A stretch of 64,000 bases of DNA from Nemertoderma westbladi (GCA_032718475.1 JAUCBJ010006329.1:1-64000); one strand, 5' to 3'. Shown: positions 1 through 15,620, counted from the stretch's first letter. A program made the numbers and translations. Notes: a model not told the origin generated them from the letters alone.

Positions 1-2012
1 AATAAATATTCTAGAACACAACAATATTAACAGGGAGATAGGCTACTTATCTCTTCAATCTGAGAGCCTCAAAAAGGGGGATGTTCCGACGCAATCAAAA
101 TTCATCCATCTACAGGGGAAAAACGAAGCAAAGAACAGTTGATTACTTCTATGAATGTAAGTGTTACCTGCTCCTTTGACTTTAATTTAAGATTCTTTAT
201 CTTTTGGAGTGGGTTAGAAGTCATGAATATGAAGAACGATGTCGTTTTTTGTAAAAAATCTGAGGATATTTTGATAAATTATTGCTGAAAAACCCCAAGG
301 ATTTTGACATGGCTTTAATACTTCATTATGTTCATGAAATAGCTGAGAAATTTGAGGTGAGTTGTTGTATTACATATTAACTTCGGCTCCAGCCGCTTTG
401 GCAATACGATGAAACTATAATAAATATTCTAGAACACAACAATATTAACAGGGAGATAGGCTACTTATCTCTTCACTCTGAGAGCCTCAAAAACGGGGTG
501 TTCCGACGCAATCAAATTTCATACATCTCCAGGGGAAAGACGAAGCAAAGAACAGCTGATTACTTCTATAAATGTAAGTGTTACCTGTTCTTTTGACTTT
601 CATTTAAGATTCGCAACCTCATGGAGTGGGTTAGAAGTTATAAATATGAAGATCGATGTGGTTTTTGAAAAAAATCAAAGGATATTTTGATTAATTATTG
701 CTGAAAAACACCAAGGATTTTGACATGGCTTTAATACTTCATTATGTTCATGAAATAGCTGAGAAATTTGAGGTGAATTGTTGCATTATATATTAACTTC
801 AGCTCCAGTCTCATTGGCAATACGATGAAACTATAATAAATATTCTAGAACACAACAATATTAACAGGGAGATAGGATACTTATCTCTTCACTCTGAGAG
901 CCTCAAAAAGGGGGTGTTCCGACGCAATCAAAATTCATCCATCTACAGGGGAAAAACGAAGCAAAGAACAGTTGATTACTTCTATAAATGTAAGTGTTAC
1001 CTGCTCCTTTGACTTTCATTTAAGATTCTTTATCTTTTGGAGTGGGTTAGAAGTCATGAATATGAAGAACGATGTCGTTTTTTGTAAAAAATCTCAGGAT
1101 ATTTTGATAAATTATTGCTGAAAAACCCCAAGGATTTTGACATGGCTTTAATACTTCATTATGTTCATGAAATAGCTGAGAAATTTGAGGTGAGTTGTTG
1201 TATTACATATTAACTTCGGCTCCAGCCGCTTTGGCAATACGATGAAACTATAATAAATATTCTAGAACACAACAATATTAACAGGGAGATAGGCTACTTA
1301 TCTCTTCACTCTGAGAGCCTCAAAAAGGGGGTGTTCCGACGCAATCAAAATTCATCCATCTACAGGGGAAAAACGAAGCAAAGAACAGTTGATTACTTCT
1401 ATAAATGTAAGTGTTACCTGCTCCTTTGACTTTCATTTAAGATTCTTTATCTTTTGGAGTGGGTTAGAAGTCATGAATATGAAGAACGATGTCGTTTTTG
1501 AAAAAAATCAGAGGATATTTTGATAAATTATTGCTGAAAAACCCCAAGCATTTTGACATGGCTTTAATACTTCATTATATTCATGAAATAGCTGAGATAT
1601 TTGAGGTGAATTATCGTATCACATATTAACTTCGGCTCCAGGCGCTTTGGCAATACGATGAAACTATAATATATATTCTAGAACACAACAATATTAACAG
1701 GGAGATAGGCTACTTATCTCTTCACTCTGAGAGCCTCAAAAAGGGGGTGTTCCGATGCAATCAAAATTCTTCCATCTCCAGGGGAAAGACGAAGCAAATA
1801 ACAGCTGATTACTTCTATAAATGTAAGTGTTACCAGTTCTTTTGACTTTCATTTAAGATTCTTTATCTTGTGGAGTGGGTTAGAAGTCATGAATAAGAAA
1901 ATCGATTTCGTTTTTTGTAAAAAATCTGAGGATATTTTGATAAATTATTGCTGAAAAACCCCAAGGATTTTGACATGGCTTTGATACTTCATTATTTTTC
2001 ATGAAAATCTGA

Positions 2013-5000
2013 GATATTTGAGGTGAATTATTGTATCACATATTAACTTCGGCTCCAGGCGCTTTGGCAATACGATGAAACTATAATATATATTCTAGAA
2101 CACAACAATACTAACAGGGATATAGGCTACTTATCTCTTCACTATGAGAGCCTCAAAAAGGGGGTGTTCCGACGCAATCAAAATTCATCCATCTCCAGGG
2201 GAAAGACGAAGCAAATAATAGCTGATTACTTCTATAAATGTAAGTGTTGTGTTACCTGTTCTTTTGACTTTCATTTAAGATTCTTTATCTTGTGGAGTGG
2301 GTTAGAAGTCATGAATAAGAAAATCGATTTCGTTTTTTGTAAAAAATCTGAGGATATTTTGATAAATTATTGCTGAAAAACCCAAAGGATTTTGACATGG
2401 CTTTAATACTCATTATATTCATGAAATAGCTGAGATATTTGAGGTGAATTATTGCGTTACATATTAACTTTGGCTCCAGCCGCTTTGGCAATACGATGAA
2501 ACTATAATAAAAATTCTAGATCACAACAATATTAACAGGGAGATAGGCTACTTATCTCTTCACTCTGAGAGCCTCAAAAACGGGGTGTTCCTACGCAATC
2601 AAATTTCATCCATCTCCAGGGGAAAGACGAAGCCAATAACAGCTGATTACTTCTATAAATGTAAGTGCTACCTGTTCTTTTGACTTTCATTTAAGATTCT
2701 TTATCTTTTGGAGTGGGTTAGAAGTCATGAATATGAAGAACGATGTCGTTTTTTGTAAAAAATCTGAGGATATTTTGATAAATTATTGCTGAAAAACCCC
2801 AAGGATTTTGACATGGCTTTAATACTTCATTATGTTCATGAAATAGCTGAGAAATTTGAGGTGAGTTTTTGTATTACATATTAACTTCGGCTCCAGCCGC
2901 TTTGGCAATACGATGAAACTATAATAAATATTCTAGAACACAACAATATTAACAGGGAGATAGGCTACTTATCTCTTCACTCTGAGAGCCTCAAAAACGG
3001 GGTGTTCCGACGCAATCAAATTTAATACATCTCCAGGGGAAAGACGAAGCAAAGAACAGCTGATTACTTCTATAAATGTAAGTGTTACCTGTTCTTTTGA
3101 CTTTCATTTAAGATTCGCAACCTCATGGAGTGGGTTAGAAGTTATAAATATGAAAATCGATGTGGTTTTTGAAAAAAATCAGAGGATATTTTGATTAATT
3201 ATTGCTGAAAAACCCCAAGCATTTTGACATGGCTTTAATACTTCATTATATTCATGAAATAGCTGAGATATTTGAGGTGAATTATTGTATCACATATTAA
3301 CTTCGGCTCCAGGCGCTTTGGCAATACGATGAAACTATAATATATATTCTAGAACACAACAATATTAACAGGGAGATAGGCTACTTATCTCTTCACTCTG
3401 AGAGCCTCAAAAAGGGGGTGTTCCGATGCAATCAAAATTCTTCCATCTCCAGGGGAAAGACGAAGCAAATAACAGCTGATTACTTCTATAAATGTAAGTG
3501 TTACCAGTTCTTTTGACTTTCATTTAAGATTCTTTATCTTGTGGAGTGGGTTAGAAGTCATGAATAAGAAAATCGATTTCGTTTTTTGTAAAAAATCTGA
3601 GGATATTTTGAGAAATTATTGCTGAAAAACCCCAAGGATTTTGACATGGCTTTGATACTTCATTATTTTTCATGAAAATCTGAGATATTTGAGGTGAATT
3701 ATTGCATTACATAATAACTTTAACTGCAGCCACATTAGCAATACGATGAAACTATAATAAATATTCTAGAACACAACCATATTAACAGGGAGATAGGCTA
3801 CTTATCTCTCCACTCTGAGAGCCTGAAAAAAGGGGGTGTTCCGACGCTATCAAAATTAATCCATCTCCTGGGGAAAGACGAAGCAAAGAACAGCTGATTA
3901 CTTCTATAAATGAAAGTGTTACCTGCTCCTTTGACTTTCATTTAATCAAATTTCATCCATCTCCAGGGGAAAGACGAAGCAAAGAATAGCTGATTTCTTC
4001 TATAAATGAAAGTGTTACCTGCTCTTTTGACTTTCATTTAAGATTCGCTATCTCATGGAGTGGGTTAGAAGTTATAAATATAAAAATTGATGTGGTTTTT
4101 AAAAAAAATCAAAGGATATTTTGATAAATTATTGCTGAAAAACCCCAAGGATTTTGACAGGGCTTTAATACTTCATTATGTTCATGAAATAGCTGAGATA
4201 TTTGAGGTGAATTATTGCGTTACATATTAACTTTGGCTCCAGCCGCTTTGGCAATACGATGAAACTATACTAAATATTCTAGAACACAACAATATTAACA
4301 TGGAGATAGGCTATTTATCTCTCCACTCAGACAGCCACAGATAGGGATGGGTGTTTTGACACAATCAAAATTCAACCATCTCCAGGGGAAAGACGAAGCA
4401 AATAACAGCTGATTACTTCTATAAAGGAAAGTGTTACCTGTTCTTATGACTTTCGTTTCAGATTCTCTATCTCGTGGAGTGGATTAGAAGTGATAAATAT
4501 GAAAATCGATGTGGTTTTTGAAAAAAATTAGACGATATTTTGATAAATTATTGCTGAAAAACCCCAAGGATTTTGACATGGCTTTAATACTCATTATATT
4601 CATGAAATAGCTGAGATATTTGAGGTGAATTATTGCATTACATATTAACTTTGGCTCCAGCCGCTTTGGCAATACGATGAAACAATAATAAATATTCTAG
4701 AACACAACAATATTAACAGGGAGATAGGCTACTTATCTCTTCACTCTGAGAGCCTCAAAGAGGGGGTGTTCCGACGCAATCAAAATTCATCCATATCCAG
4801 GGGAAAGACGAAGCAAATAACAGCTGATTACTTCTATAAATGTAAGTGTTACCAGTTCTTTTGACTTTCATTTAAGATTCTTTATTTTGTGGAGTGGGTT
4901 AGAAGTCATGAATAAGAAAACCGATTTCGTTTTTTGTAAAAAATCTGAGGATATTTTGATAAATTATTGCTGAAAAACCCCAAGGATTTTGACATGGCTT

Positions 5001-8000
5001 TAATACTTCATTATGTTCATGAAAAAACTGAGATATTTGAGGTGAATTAATGCATTACATAATAACTTCAGCCACTTTAGCAATACGATGAAACTATAAT
5101 AAATATTCAAGAACACAACAATATTAACATGGAGATAGGCTATTTATCTCTCCACTCAGACAGCCACAGATAGGGAGGGGTGTTTTGACACAATCAAAAT
5201 TCAAACATCTCCAGGGGAAGACGAAGCAATTAATAGCTGATAACTTCTATAAATGTAAGTGTTACCTGTTCTTTAGACTTTCGTTTAAGATTGTCGATCT
5301 CTTGGATTGGGTTAGAAGTCATGAATATGATAATCGATGTCGTTTTTAGTAAAAAATCAGAGGAGATTTTAATAAATTATTGCTGAAAAACACCAAGGAT
5401 TTTGACAAGGATTTAATACTCATTATATTCATGAAATAGCAGAGATATTTGAGGTGAATTATTGCATTACATATTAACTTTGGCTCCAGCCGCTTTGGCA
5501 ATACGATGAAACTATAATAAATATTCTAGAACACAACAATATTAACAGGGAGATAGGCTACTCATCTCTTCACTCTGACAGCCTCAAAAAGGGGGTGTTC
5601 CGACGCAATCAAAATTAATCCATCTCCAGGGGAAAGACGAAGCAAAGAATAGCTGATTACTTCTATAAATGTAAGTGTTACCTGTTCTTTAGACTTTCGT
5701 TTAAGATTGTCGATCTCTTGGATTGGGTTAGAAGTCTTGAATATGATAATCGATGTCGTTTTTAGTAAAAAATCAGAGGAGATTTTTATAAATTATTGCT
5801 GAAAAACACCAAGGATTTTGACAAGGATTTAATACTCATTATATTCATGAAATAGCAGAGATATTTGAGGTGAATTATTGCATTACATATTAACTTTGGC
5901 TCCAGCCGCTTTGGCAATACGATGAAACTATAATAAATATTCTAGAACACAACAATATTAACAGGGAGATAGGCTACTCATCTCTTCACTCTGACAGCCT
6001 CAAAAAGAGGGTGTTCCGACGCAATCAAAATTAATCCATCTCCAGGGGAAAGACGAAGCAAAGAACAGCTGATTACTTCTATAAATGTAAGTGTTACCTG
6101 TTCTTTTGACTTTCATTTAAGATTCGCTATCTCATTGAGTGGGTTAGAAGTTATAAATATAAAAATCGATGTGGTTTTTGAAAAAAATCAAAGGATATTT
6201 TGATTAATTATTGCTGAAAAACACCAAGGATTTTGACATGGCTTTAATACTCATTATGTTCATGAAATAGCTGAGATATTTGAGGTGAATTATTGTATTA
6301 CATATTAACTTTGGCTCCAGCCGCTTTGGCAATACGATGAAACTATAATAAAAATTCTAGACCACAACAATATTAACAGGGAGATAGGCTACTTATCTCT
6401 TCATTCTGAGAGCCTCAAAAAGGGGGTGTTCCAACGCAATCAAAATTCATCCATCTCCTGGGGAAAGACGAAGCAAATAACAGCTGATTACTTCTATAAA
6501 TGAAAGTGTTACCTGCTCCTTTGACTTTCATTTAAGATTCTTTATCTTTTGCAGTGGGTTAGAAGTCATGATTATGAAAAACGATGTCGTTTTTTTGTAA
6601 AAAATCTGAGGAGATTTTGATAAATTATTGCAGAAAAACCCCAAGGATTATGACATGGCTTTAATACTTCATTATGTTCATGAAAAAACTGAGATATTTG
6701 AGGTGAGTTATTGTATTACATATTAACTTCGGCTCCAGCCGCTTTGGTAATACGATTAAACTATAATAAATATTCTAGAACACAACAATATTAACAGGGA
6801 GATAGGCTACTTATCTCTTCACTCTGAGAGCCTCAAGAACGGGGTGTTCCGACGCAATCAAATTTCATTCATCTCCATGGGAAAGACGAAGCAAAGAACA
6901 GCTGATTACTTCTATAAATGTAAGTGTTACCTGTTCTTTTGACTTTCATTTAAGATTCGCTATCTCATAGAGTGGGTTAGAAGTTATAAATATGAAAATC
7001 GTTGTGGTTTTTGAAAAAAATCTGAGGATATTTTGATAAATTATTGCTGAAAAACACCAAGGATTTTGACATGGCTTTAATACTTCATTATGTTCATGAA
7101 ATAGCTGAGATATTTGAGGTGAATTATTGCATTACATAATAACTTTAACTGCAGCCACATTAGCAATACGATGAAACTATAATAAATATTCTAGAACACA
7201 ACAATATTAACAGGGAGATAGGCTACTTATCTCTCCACTCTGAGAGCCTCAAAAAGGGGGTGTTCCGACGCTATCAAAATTCATCCATCTCCTGGGGAAA
7301 GACGAAGCAAAGAACAGCTGATTACTTCTATAAATGAAAGTGTTACCTGCTCCTTTGACTTTCATTTAAGATTCTTTATCTTTTGGAGTGGGTTAGAAGT
7401 CATGAATATGAAAAACGATGTCGTTTTTTGTAAAAAATCTGAGGATATTTTGATAAATTATTGCTGAAAAACACCAAGGATTTTGACATGGCTTTAATAC
7501 TTCATTATGTTCATGAAAAAACTGAGATATTTGAGGTGAATTATTGCATTACATAATAACTTTAACTCCAGCCACTTTAGCAATACGATGAAACTATACT
7601 AAATATTCTAGAACACAACAATATTAACATGGAGATAGGCTATTTATCTCTCCACTCAGACAGCCACAGATAGGGAGGCGTGTTTTGACACAATCAAAAT
7701 TCAACCATCTCCAGGGGAAGACGAAGCAAATAACAGCTGATAACTTCTATAAATGTAAGTGTTACCTGTTTTTTGACTTTCGTTTAAGATTCTTTATCTT
7801 GTGGACTGGGATAGAAGTCATGAATATGAAAATCGATGTCGTTTTTTGTAAAAAATCGGAGGAGATTTTGATAAATTATTTTGACATGGCTTTAATACTT
7901 CATTATGTTCATGAAAAAACTGAGATATTTGAGGTGAATTCTTGCATTACATAATAACTTTAACTCCAGCCACTTTAGCAATACGATGAAACTATACTAA

Positions 8001-11000
8001 ATATTGTAGAACACAACAATATTAACAGGGAGATAGGCTACTTATCTCTTCACTCTGAGAGCCTCAAGAACGGGGTGTTCCGACGCAATCAAATTTCATT
8101 CATCTCCATGGGAAAGACGAAGCAAAGAACAGCTGATTACTTCTATAAATGTAAGTGTTACCTGTTCTTTTGACTTTCATTTAAGATTCGCTATCTCATA
8201 GAGTGGGTTAGAAGTTATAAATATGAAAATCGTTGTGGTTTTTGAAAAAAATCAAAGGATATTTTGATTAATTATTGCTGAAAAACACCAAGGATTTTGA
8301 CATGGCTTTAATACTTCATTATGTTCATGAAAAAACTGAGATATTTGAGGATTATTAAACTATAATAAATATTCTAGAACACAACAATATTAACAGGGAG
8401 ATAGGCTACTTATCTCCTTCACTCTGAGAGCCTCAATAACGGGGTGTTCCGACGCAATCAAATTTCATTCATCTCCATGGGAAAGACGATGCAAAGAACA
8501 GCTGATTACTTCTATAAATGTAAGTGTTACCTGTTCTTTTGACTTTCATTTAAGATTCGCTATCTCATAGAGTGGGTTAGAAGTTATAAATATGAAAATC
8601 GTTGTGGTTTTTGAAAAAAATCAAAGGATATTTTGATTAATTATTGCTGAAAAACACCAAGGATTTTGACATGGCTTTAATACTTCATTATGTTCATGAA
8701 ATAGCTGAGATATTTGAGGTGAATTATTGCGTTACATATTAACTTTGGCTCCAGCCGCTTTGGCAATACGATGAAACTATAATAAAAATTCTAGACCACA
8801 ACAATATTAACAGGGAGATAAGCTACTTATCTCTTCACTATGAGAGCCTCAAAAAGGGGGTGTTCCGACGCAATCAAAATTCATCCATCTCCAGGGGAAA
8901 GACGAAGCAAAGAATAGCTGATTACTTCTATAAATGTAAGTGTTACCTGTTCTTATGACTTTCGTTTAAGATTCTCTATCTTGTGGAGTGGGTTAGAAGT
9001 TATAAATATGAAAATCGATGTGGTTTTTGAAAAAAATCAGAGGATATTTTGATTAATTATAGCTGAAAAACCCCAAGGATTTTGACATGGCTTTAATACT
9101 CATTATATTCATGAAATAGCTGAGATATTTGAGGTGAATTATTGCGTTACATATTAACTTTGGCTCCAGCCGCTTTGGCAATACGATGAAACTATAATAA
9201 AAATTCTAGACCACAACAATATTAACAGGGAGATAGGCTACTTATCTCTTCATTCTGAGAGCCTCAAAAAGGGGGTGTTCCGACTCAATCAAAATTCATC
9301 CATCTCCTGGGGAAAGACGAAGCAAATAACAGCTGATTACTTCTATAAAGGAAAGTGTTACCTGTTCTTATGACTTTCGTTTAAGATTATCTATCTCGTG
9401 GAGTGGATTATAAGTTATAAATATGAAAATCGATGTGGTTTTTGAAAAAAATCAGAGGATATTTTGATAAATTATTGCTGAAAAACCCCAAGGATTTTGA
9501 CATGGCTTTAATACTCATTATATTCATGAAATAGCTGAGATATTTGAGGTGAATTATTGCATTACATATCAACTTTGGCTCCAGCCGCTTTGGCAATACG
9601 ATGAAACTATAATAAATATACTAGAACACAACAATATTAACAGGGAGATAGGCTACTTATCTCTCCACTCTGAGAGCCTCAAAAAGGGGGTGTTCCGATG
9701 CAATCAAAATTCATCCATCTCCAGGGGAAAGACGAAGCAAAGAATAGCTGATTACTTCTATAAATGTAAGTGTTACCTGTTCTTTTGACTTTCATTTAAG
9801 ATTGTTTATCTTGTGGAGTGGGTTAGAAATCATGAATATGAAAATCGATGTCGTTTTTTGTAAAAAATCTGAGGATATTTTGATAAATTATTGCTGAAAA
9901 ACCCCAAGGATTTTGACATAGCTTTAATACTCATTATATTCATGAAATAGCTGAGATATTTGAGGTGAATTATTGCGTTACATATTAACTTTGGCTCCAG
10001 CCGCTTTGGCAATACGATGAAACTATAATAAATATACTAAAACACAACAATATTAACAGGGAGATAGGCTACTTATCTCTCCACTCTGAGAGCCTCAAAA
10101 AGGGGGTGTTCCGACGCAATCAAAATTCATCCATCTCCAGGGGAAAGACGAAGCAAAGAATAGCTAATTACTTCTATAAATGTAAGTGTTACCTGTTCTT
10201 TTGACTTTCATTTAAGATTGTTTATCTTGTGGAGTGGGTTAGAAATCATGAATATGAAAATCGATGTCGTTTTTTGTAAAAAATCTGAGGATATTTTGAT
10301 AAATTATTGCTGAAAAACCCCAAGGATTTTGACATGGCTTTAATACTCATTATAATTCATGAAAAAACTGAGATATTTGAAGTGAATTATTGCATTACAT
10401 AATAACTTTAACTCTAGCCACATTAGCAATACGATGAAACTATAATAAAAATTCTAGAACACAACAATATTAACAGGGAGATAGGCTACTTATCTCTTCA
10501 TTCTGAGAGCCTCAAAAAGGGGGTGTTCCGACGCAATCAAAGTTCATCCATCTCCTGGGGAAAGACGAAGCAAATAACAGCTGATTACTTCTATAAATGT
10601 AAGTGTTACCTGTTCTTATGACTTTTGTTTAAGATTCTCTATCTCGTGGAGTGGATTAGAAGTTATAAATATGAAAATCGATGTGGTTTTTGAAAAAAAT
10701 CAGAGGATATTTTGATAAATTATTGCTGAAAAACCCCAAGGATTTTGACATGGCTTTAATACTTCATTATGTTCATAAAAAAACTGAGATATTTGAGGAT
10801 TATTAAACTATAATAAATATTCTAGAACACAACAATATTAACAGGGAGATAGGCTACTTATCTCTTCACTCTGAGAGCCTCAAGAACGGGGTGTTCCGAC
10901 GAAATCAAATTTCATTCATCTCCATGGGAAAGACGACGCAAAGAACAGCTGATTACTTCTATAAATGTAAGTGTTACCTGTTCTTTTGAATTTCATTTAA

Positions 11001-14000
11001 GATTCGCTATCTCATAGAGTGGGTTAGAAGTTATAAATATGAAAATCGTTGTGGTTTTTGAAAAAAATCAAAGGATATTTTGATTAATTATTGCTGAAAA
11101 ACACCAAGGATTTTAACATGGCTTTAATACTTCATTATGTTCATGAAATAGCTGAGATATTTGAGGTGAATTATTGCATTACATAATAACTTTAACTGAA
11201 GCCACATTAGCAATACGATGAAACTATAATAAATATTCTAGAACACAACAATATTAACAGGGAGATAGGCTACTTATCTCTCCACTCTGAGAGCCTCAAA
11301 AAGGGCGTGTTCCGGCGCTATCAAAATTCATCCATCTCCTGGGGAAAGACGAAGCAAAGAACAGCTGATTACTTCTATAAATGAAAGTGTTACCTGCTCC
11401 TTTGACTTTCATTTAAGATTCTTTATCTTTTGGAGTGGGTTAGAAGTCATGAATATGAAAAACGATGTCGTTTTTTGTAAAAAATCTGAGGATATTTTGA
11501 TAAATTATTGCTGAAAAACCCCAAGGATTTTGACATGGCTTTAATACTTCATTATGTTCATGAAAAAACTGAGATATTTGAGGTGAATTATTGCATTACA
11601 TAATAACTTTAACTCCAGCCACTTTAGCAATACGATGAAACTATACTAAATATTCTAGAACACAACAATATTAACATGGAGATAGGCTATTTATCTCTCC
11701 ACTCAGGCAGCCACAGATAGGGAGGGGTGTTTTGACACAATCAAAATTCAACCATCTCCAGGGGAAAGACGAAGCAAATAACAGCTGATTACTTCTATAA
11801 ATGTAAGTGTTACCTGTTCTTTTGACTTTCATTTAAGATTCGCTATCTCATAGAGTGGGTTAGAAGTTATAAATATGAAAATCGTTGTGGTTTTTGAAAA
11901 AAATCAAAGGATATTTTGATTAATTATTGCTGAAAAACACCAAGGATTTTAACATGGCTTTAATACTTCATTATGTTCATGAAATAGCTGAGATATTTGA
12001 GGTGAATTATTGCATTACATAATAACTTTAACTGCAGCCACATTAGCAATACGATGAAACTATAATAAATATTCTAGAACACAACAATATTAACAGGGAG
12101 ATAGGCTACTTATCTCTCCACTCTGAGAGCCTCAAAAAGGGCGTGTTCCGACGCTATCAAAATTCATCCATCTCCTGGGGAAAGACGAAGCAAAGAACAG
12201 CTGATTACTTCTATAACTGAAAGTGTTACCTGTTCTTATGACTTTCGTTTAAGATTCTCTATCTTGTGGAGTGGATTAGAAGTTATAAATATGAAAATCG
12301 ATGTGGTTTTTGAAAAAAATCAGAGGATATTTTGATAAATTATTGCTGAAAAACCCCAAGTATTTTGACATGGCTTTAATACTCATTATATTCATGAAAT
12401 AGCTGAGATATTTGAGGTGAATTATTGCGTTACATATTAACTTTGGCTCCAGCCGCTTTGGCAATACGATGAAACTATAATAAAAATTCTAGACCACAAC
12501 AATATTAACAGGGAGATAGGCTACTTATCTCTTCATTCTGAGAGCCTCAAAAAGGGGGTGTTCCGACGCAATCAAAATTTATCCATCTCCTGGGGAAAGA
12601 CGAAGCAAATAACAGCTGATTTCTTCTATAAATGAAAGTATTACCTGCTCTTTTGACTTTCATTTAAGATTCTCTATCTCGTGGAGTGGATTATAAGTTA
12701 TAAATATGAAAATCGATGTGGTTTTTGAAAAAAATCAGAGGATATTTTGATAAATTATTGCTGAAAAACCCCAAGGATTTTGACATGGCTTTAATACTTC
12801 ATTATGTTCATGAAAAAACTGAGATATTTGAGGATTATTAAACTATAATAAATATTCTAGAACACAACAATATTAACAGGGAGATAGGCTACTTATCTCT
12901 TCACTCTGAGAGCCTCAAGAACGGGGTGTTCCGACGCAATCAAATTTCATTCATCTCCATGGGAAAGACGACGCAAAGAACAGCTGATTACTTCTATAAA
13001 TGTAAGTGTTACCTGTTCTTTTGAATTTCATTTAAGATTCGCTATCTCATAGAGTGGGTTAGAAGTTATAAATATGAAAATCGTTGTGGTTTTTGAAAAA
13101 AATCAAAGGATATTTTGATTAATTATTGCTGAAAAACACCAAGGATTTTAACATGGCTTTAATACTTCATTATGTTCATGAAATAGCTGAGATAATTGAG
13201 GTGAATTATTGCATTACATAATAACTTTAACTGAAGCCACATTAGCAATACGATGAAACTATAATAAATATTCTAGAACACAACAATATTAACAGGGAGA
13301 TAGGCTACTTATCTCTCCACTCTGAGAGCCTCAAAAAGGGCGTGTTCCGACGCTATCAAAATTCATCCATCTCCTGGGGAAAGACGAAGCAAAGAACAGC
13401 TGATTACTTCTATAAATGAAAGTGTTACCTGCTCCTTTGACTTTCATTTAAGATTCTTTATCATTTGGAGTGGGTTAGAAGTCATGAATATGAAAAACGA
13501 TGTCGTTTTTTGTAAAAAATCTGAGGATATTTTGATAAATTATTGCTGAAAAACCCCAAGGATTTTGACATGGCTTTAATACTTCATTATGTTCATGAAA
13601 AAACTGAGATATTTGAGGTGAATTACATAATAACTTTAACTCCAGCCACTTTAGCAATACGATGAAACTATACTAAATATTCTAGAACACAACAATATTA
13701 ACATGGAGATAGGCTATTTATCTCTCCACTCAGGCAGCCACAGATAGGGAGGGGTGTTTTGACACAATCAAAATTCAACCATCTCCAGGGGAAAGACGAA
13801 GCAAATAACAGCTGATTACTTCTATAAATGTAAGTGTTACCTGTTCTTTTGACTTTCATTTAAGATTCGCTATCTCATAGAGTGGGTTAGAAGTTATAAA
13901 TATGAAAATCGTTGTGGTTTTTGAAAAAAATCAAAGGATATTTTGATTAATTATTGCTGAAAAACCCCAAGGATTTTAACATGGCTTTAATACTTCATTA

Positions 14001-15620
14001 TGTTCATGAAATAGCTGAGATATTTGAGGTGAATTATTGCATTACATAATAACTTTAACTGCAGCCACATTAGCAATACGATGAAACTATAATAAATATT
14101 CTAGAACACAACAATATTAACAGGGAGATAGGCTACTTATCTCTTTATTCTGAGAGCCTCAAAAAGGGGGTGTTCCGACGCAATCAAAATTCATCCATCT
14201 CCTGGGGAAAGACGAAGCAAATAACAGCTGATTACTTCTATAAAGGAAAGTGTTACCTGTTCTTATGACTTTCGTTTAAGATTCTCTATCTCGTGGAGTG
14301 GATTATAAGTTATAAATATGAATATCGATGTGGTTTTTGAAAAAAATCAGAGGATATTTTGATAAATTATTGCTGAAAAACCCCAAGGATTTTGACATGG
14401 CTTTAATACTCATTATATTCATGAAATAGCTGAGATATTTGAGGTGAATTATTGCGTTACATATTAACTTTGGCTCCAGCCGCTTTGGCAATACGATGAA
14501 ACTATAATAAATATTATAGAACACAACAATATTAACAGGGAGATAGGCTACTTATCTCTCCACTCTGAGAGCCTCAAAAAGGGCATGTTCCGACGCTATC
14601 AAAATTCATCCATCTCCTGGGGAAAGACGAAGCAAAGAACAGCTGATTACTTATATAACTGAAAGTGTTGCCTGTTCTTATGACTTTCGTTTAAGATTCT
14701 CTATCTTGTGGAGTGGATTAGAAGTTATAAATATGAAAATCGATGTGGTTTTTGAAAAAAATCAGAGGATATTTTGATAAATTATTGCTGAAAAACCCCA
14801 AGTATTTTGACATGGCTTTAATACTCATTATATTCATGAAATAGCTGAGATATTTGAGGTGAATTATTGCGTTACATATTAACTTTGGCTCCAGCCGCTT
14901 TGGCAATACGATGAAACTATAATAAAAATTCTAGACCACAACAATATTAACAGGGAGATAGGCTACTTATCTCTTCATTCTGAGAGCCTCAAAAAGGGGG
15001 TGTTCCGACGCAATCAAAATTCATCCATCTCCTGGGGAAAGACGAAGCAAATAACAGCTGATTACTTCTATAAAGGAAAGTGTTACCTGCTCTTATGACT
15101 TTCGTTTAAGATTCTCTATCTCGTGGAGTGGATTATAAGTTATAAATATGAAAATCGATGTGGTTTTTGAAAAAAATCAGAGGATATTTTGATAAATTAT
15201 TGCTGAAAAACCCCAAGGATTTTGACATGGCTTTAATACTCATTATATTCATGAAATAGCTGAGATATTTGAGGTGAATTATTGCGTTACATATTAACTT
15301 TGGCTCCAGCCCCTTTGGCAATACGATGAAACTATAATAAATATTCTAGAACACAACAATATTAACAGGGAGATAGGCTACTTATCTCTTCACTCTGAGA
15401 GCCTCAAAAACGGGGTGTTCCTACGCAATCAAATTTCATCCATCTCCAGGGGAAAGACGAAGCAAATAACAGCTGATTACTTCTATAAATGTAAGTGTTA
15501 CCTGTTCTTTTGACATTCATTTAAGATTCACTATCTCATGGAGTGGGTTAGAAGTTATAAATATAAAAATCGATGTGGTTTTTGAAAAAAATCAAAGGAT
15601 ATTTTGATTAATTATTGCTG
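2013..15620 (+). repeat. Large satellite duplication, copy A
   Basis: This block corresponds monomer for monomer to copy B (about 21258-34172). The offset is 19245 bp at its left end, 18728 near 4.5 kb, 18552 near 5.0 kb and again from 7.7 kb to the right edge, and about 18141 near 6.7 kb. Each step is a local indel, mostly one monomer long. From about 7.7 to 15.6 kb the two copies look almost identical by eye, with only scattered substitutions. Similarity to the partner drops at about 2013 and 15621. A shared 5-bp insertion giving AGTGTTGTGTTACC at about 2247 is a useful marker. Confidence 0.85.
3930..3960 (+). repeat. Hybrid satellite junction (unequal exchange scar)
   Basis: At about 3944 a monomer runs from CTTTCATTTAA straight into TCAAATTTCATCCATC, which normally lies about 100 bp earlier in the unit, so part of the monomer is repeated. 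The paralogous place at about 54615 has the normal order. Copy A therefore carries the rearranged state and the 54-kb copy the parental one. Confidence 0.6.

Noticed and set aside
390-420. CENP-B box in the satellite (TTCGGCTCCAGCCGC)
   Set aside because: The spacing is one base off and the GGG end is missing, so it does not meet the NTTCGNNNNANNCGGGN pattern.
2309-2491. Repeated minus-strand 60-62 codon frames (MPKRLEPKL...) in most monomers
   Set aside because: They are antisense readings of the tandem repeat, lost by single-base changes in other monomers. Conservation reflects satellite identity, not selection on protein.
7685-7954. An 89-codon frame in the satellite, repeated at 26237 and 59916 and partly at 61091
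   Set aside because: It exists only because one monomer variant lacks the usual stop region (AAATTATTTTGACATGG junction). There is no domain, and it is copied with the satellite, so it is not a gene.
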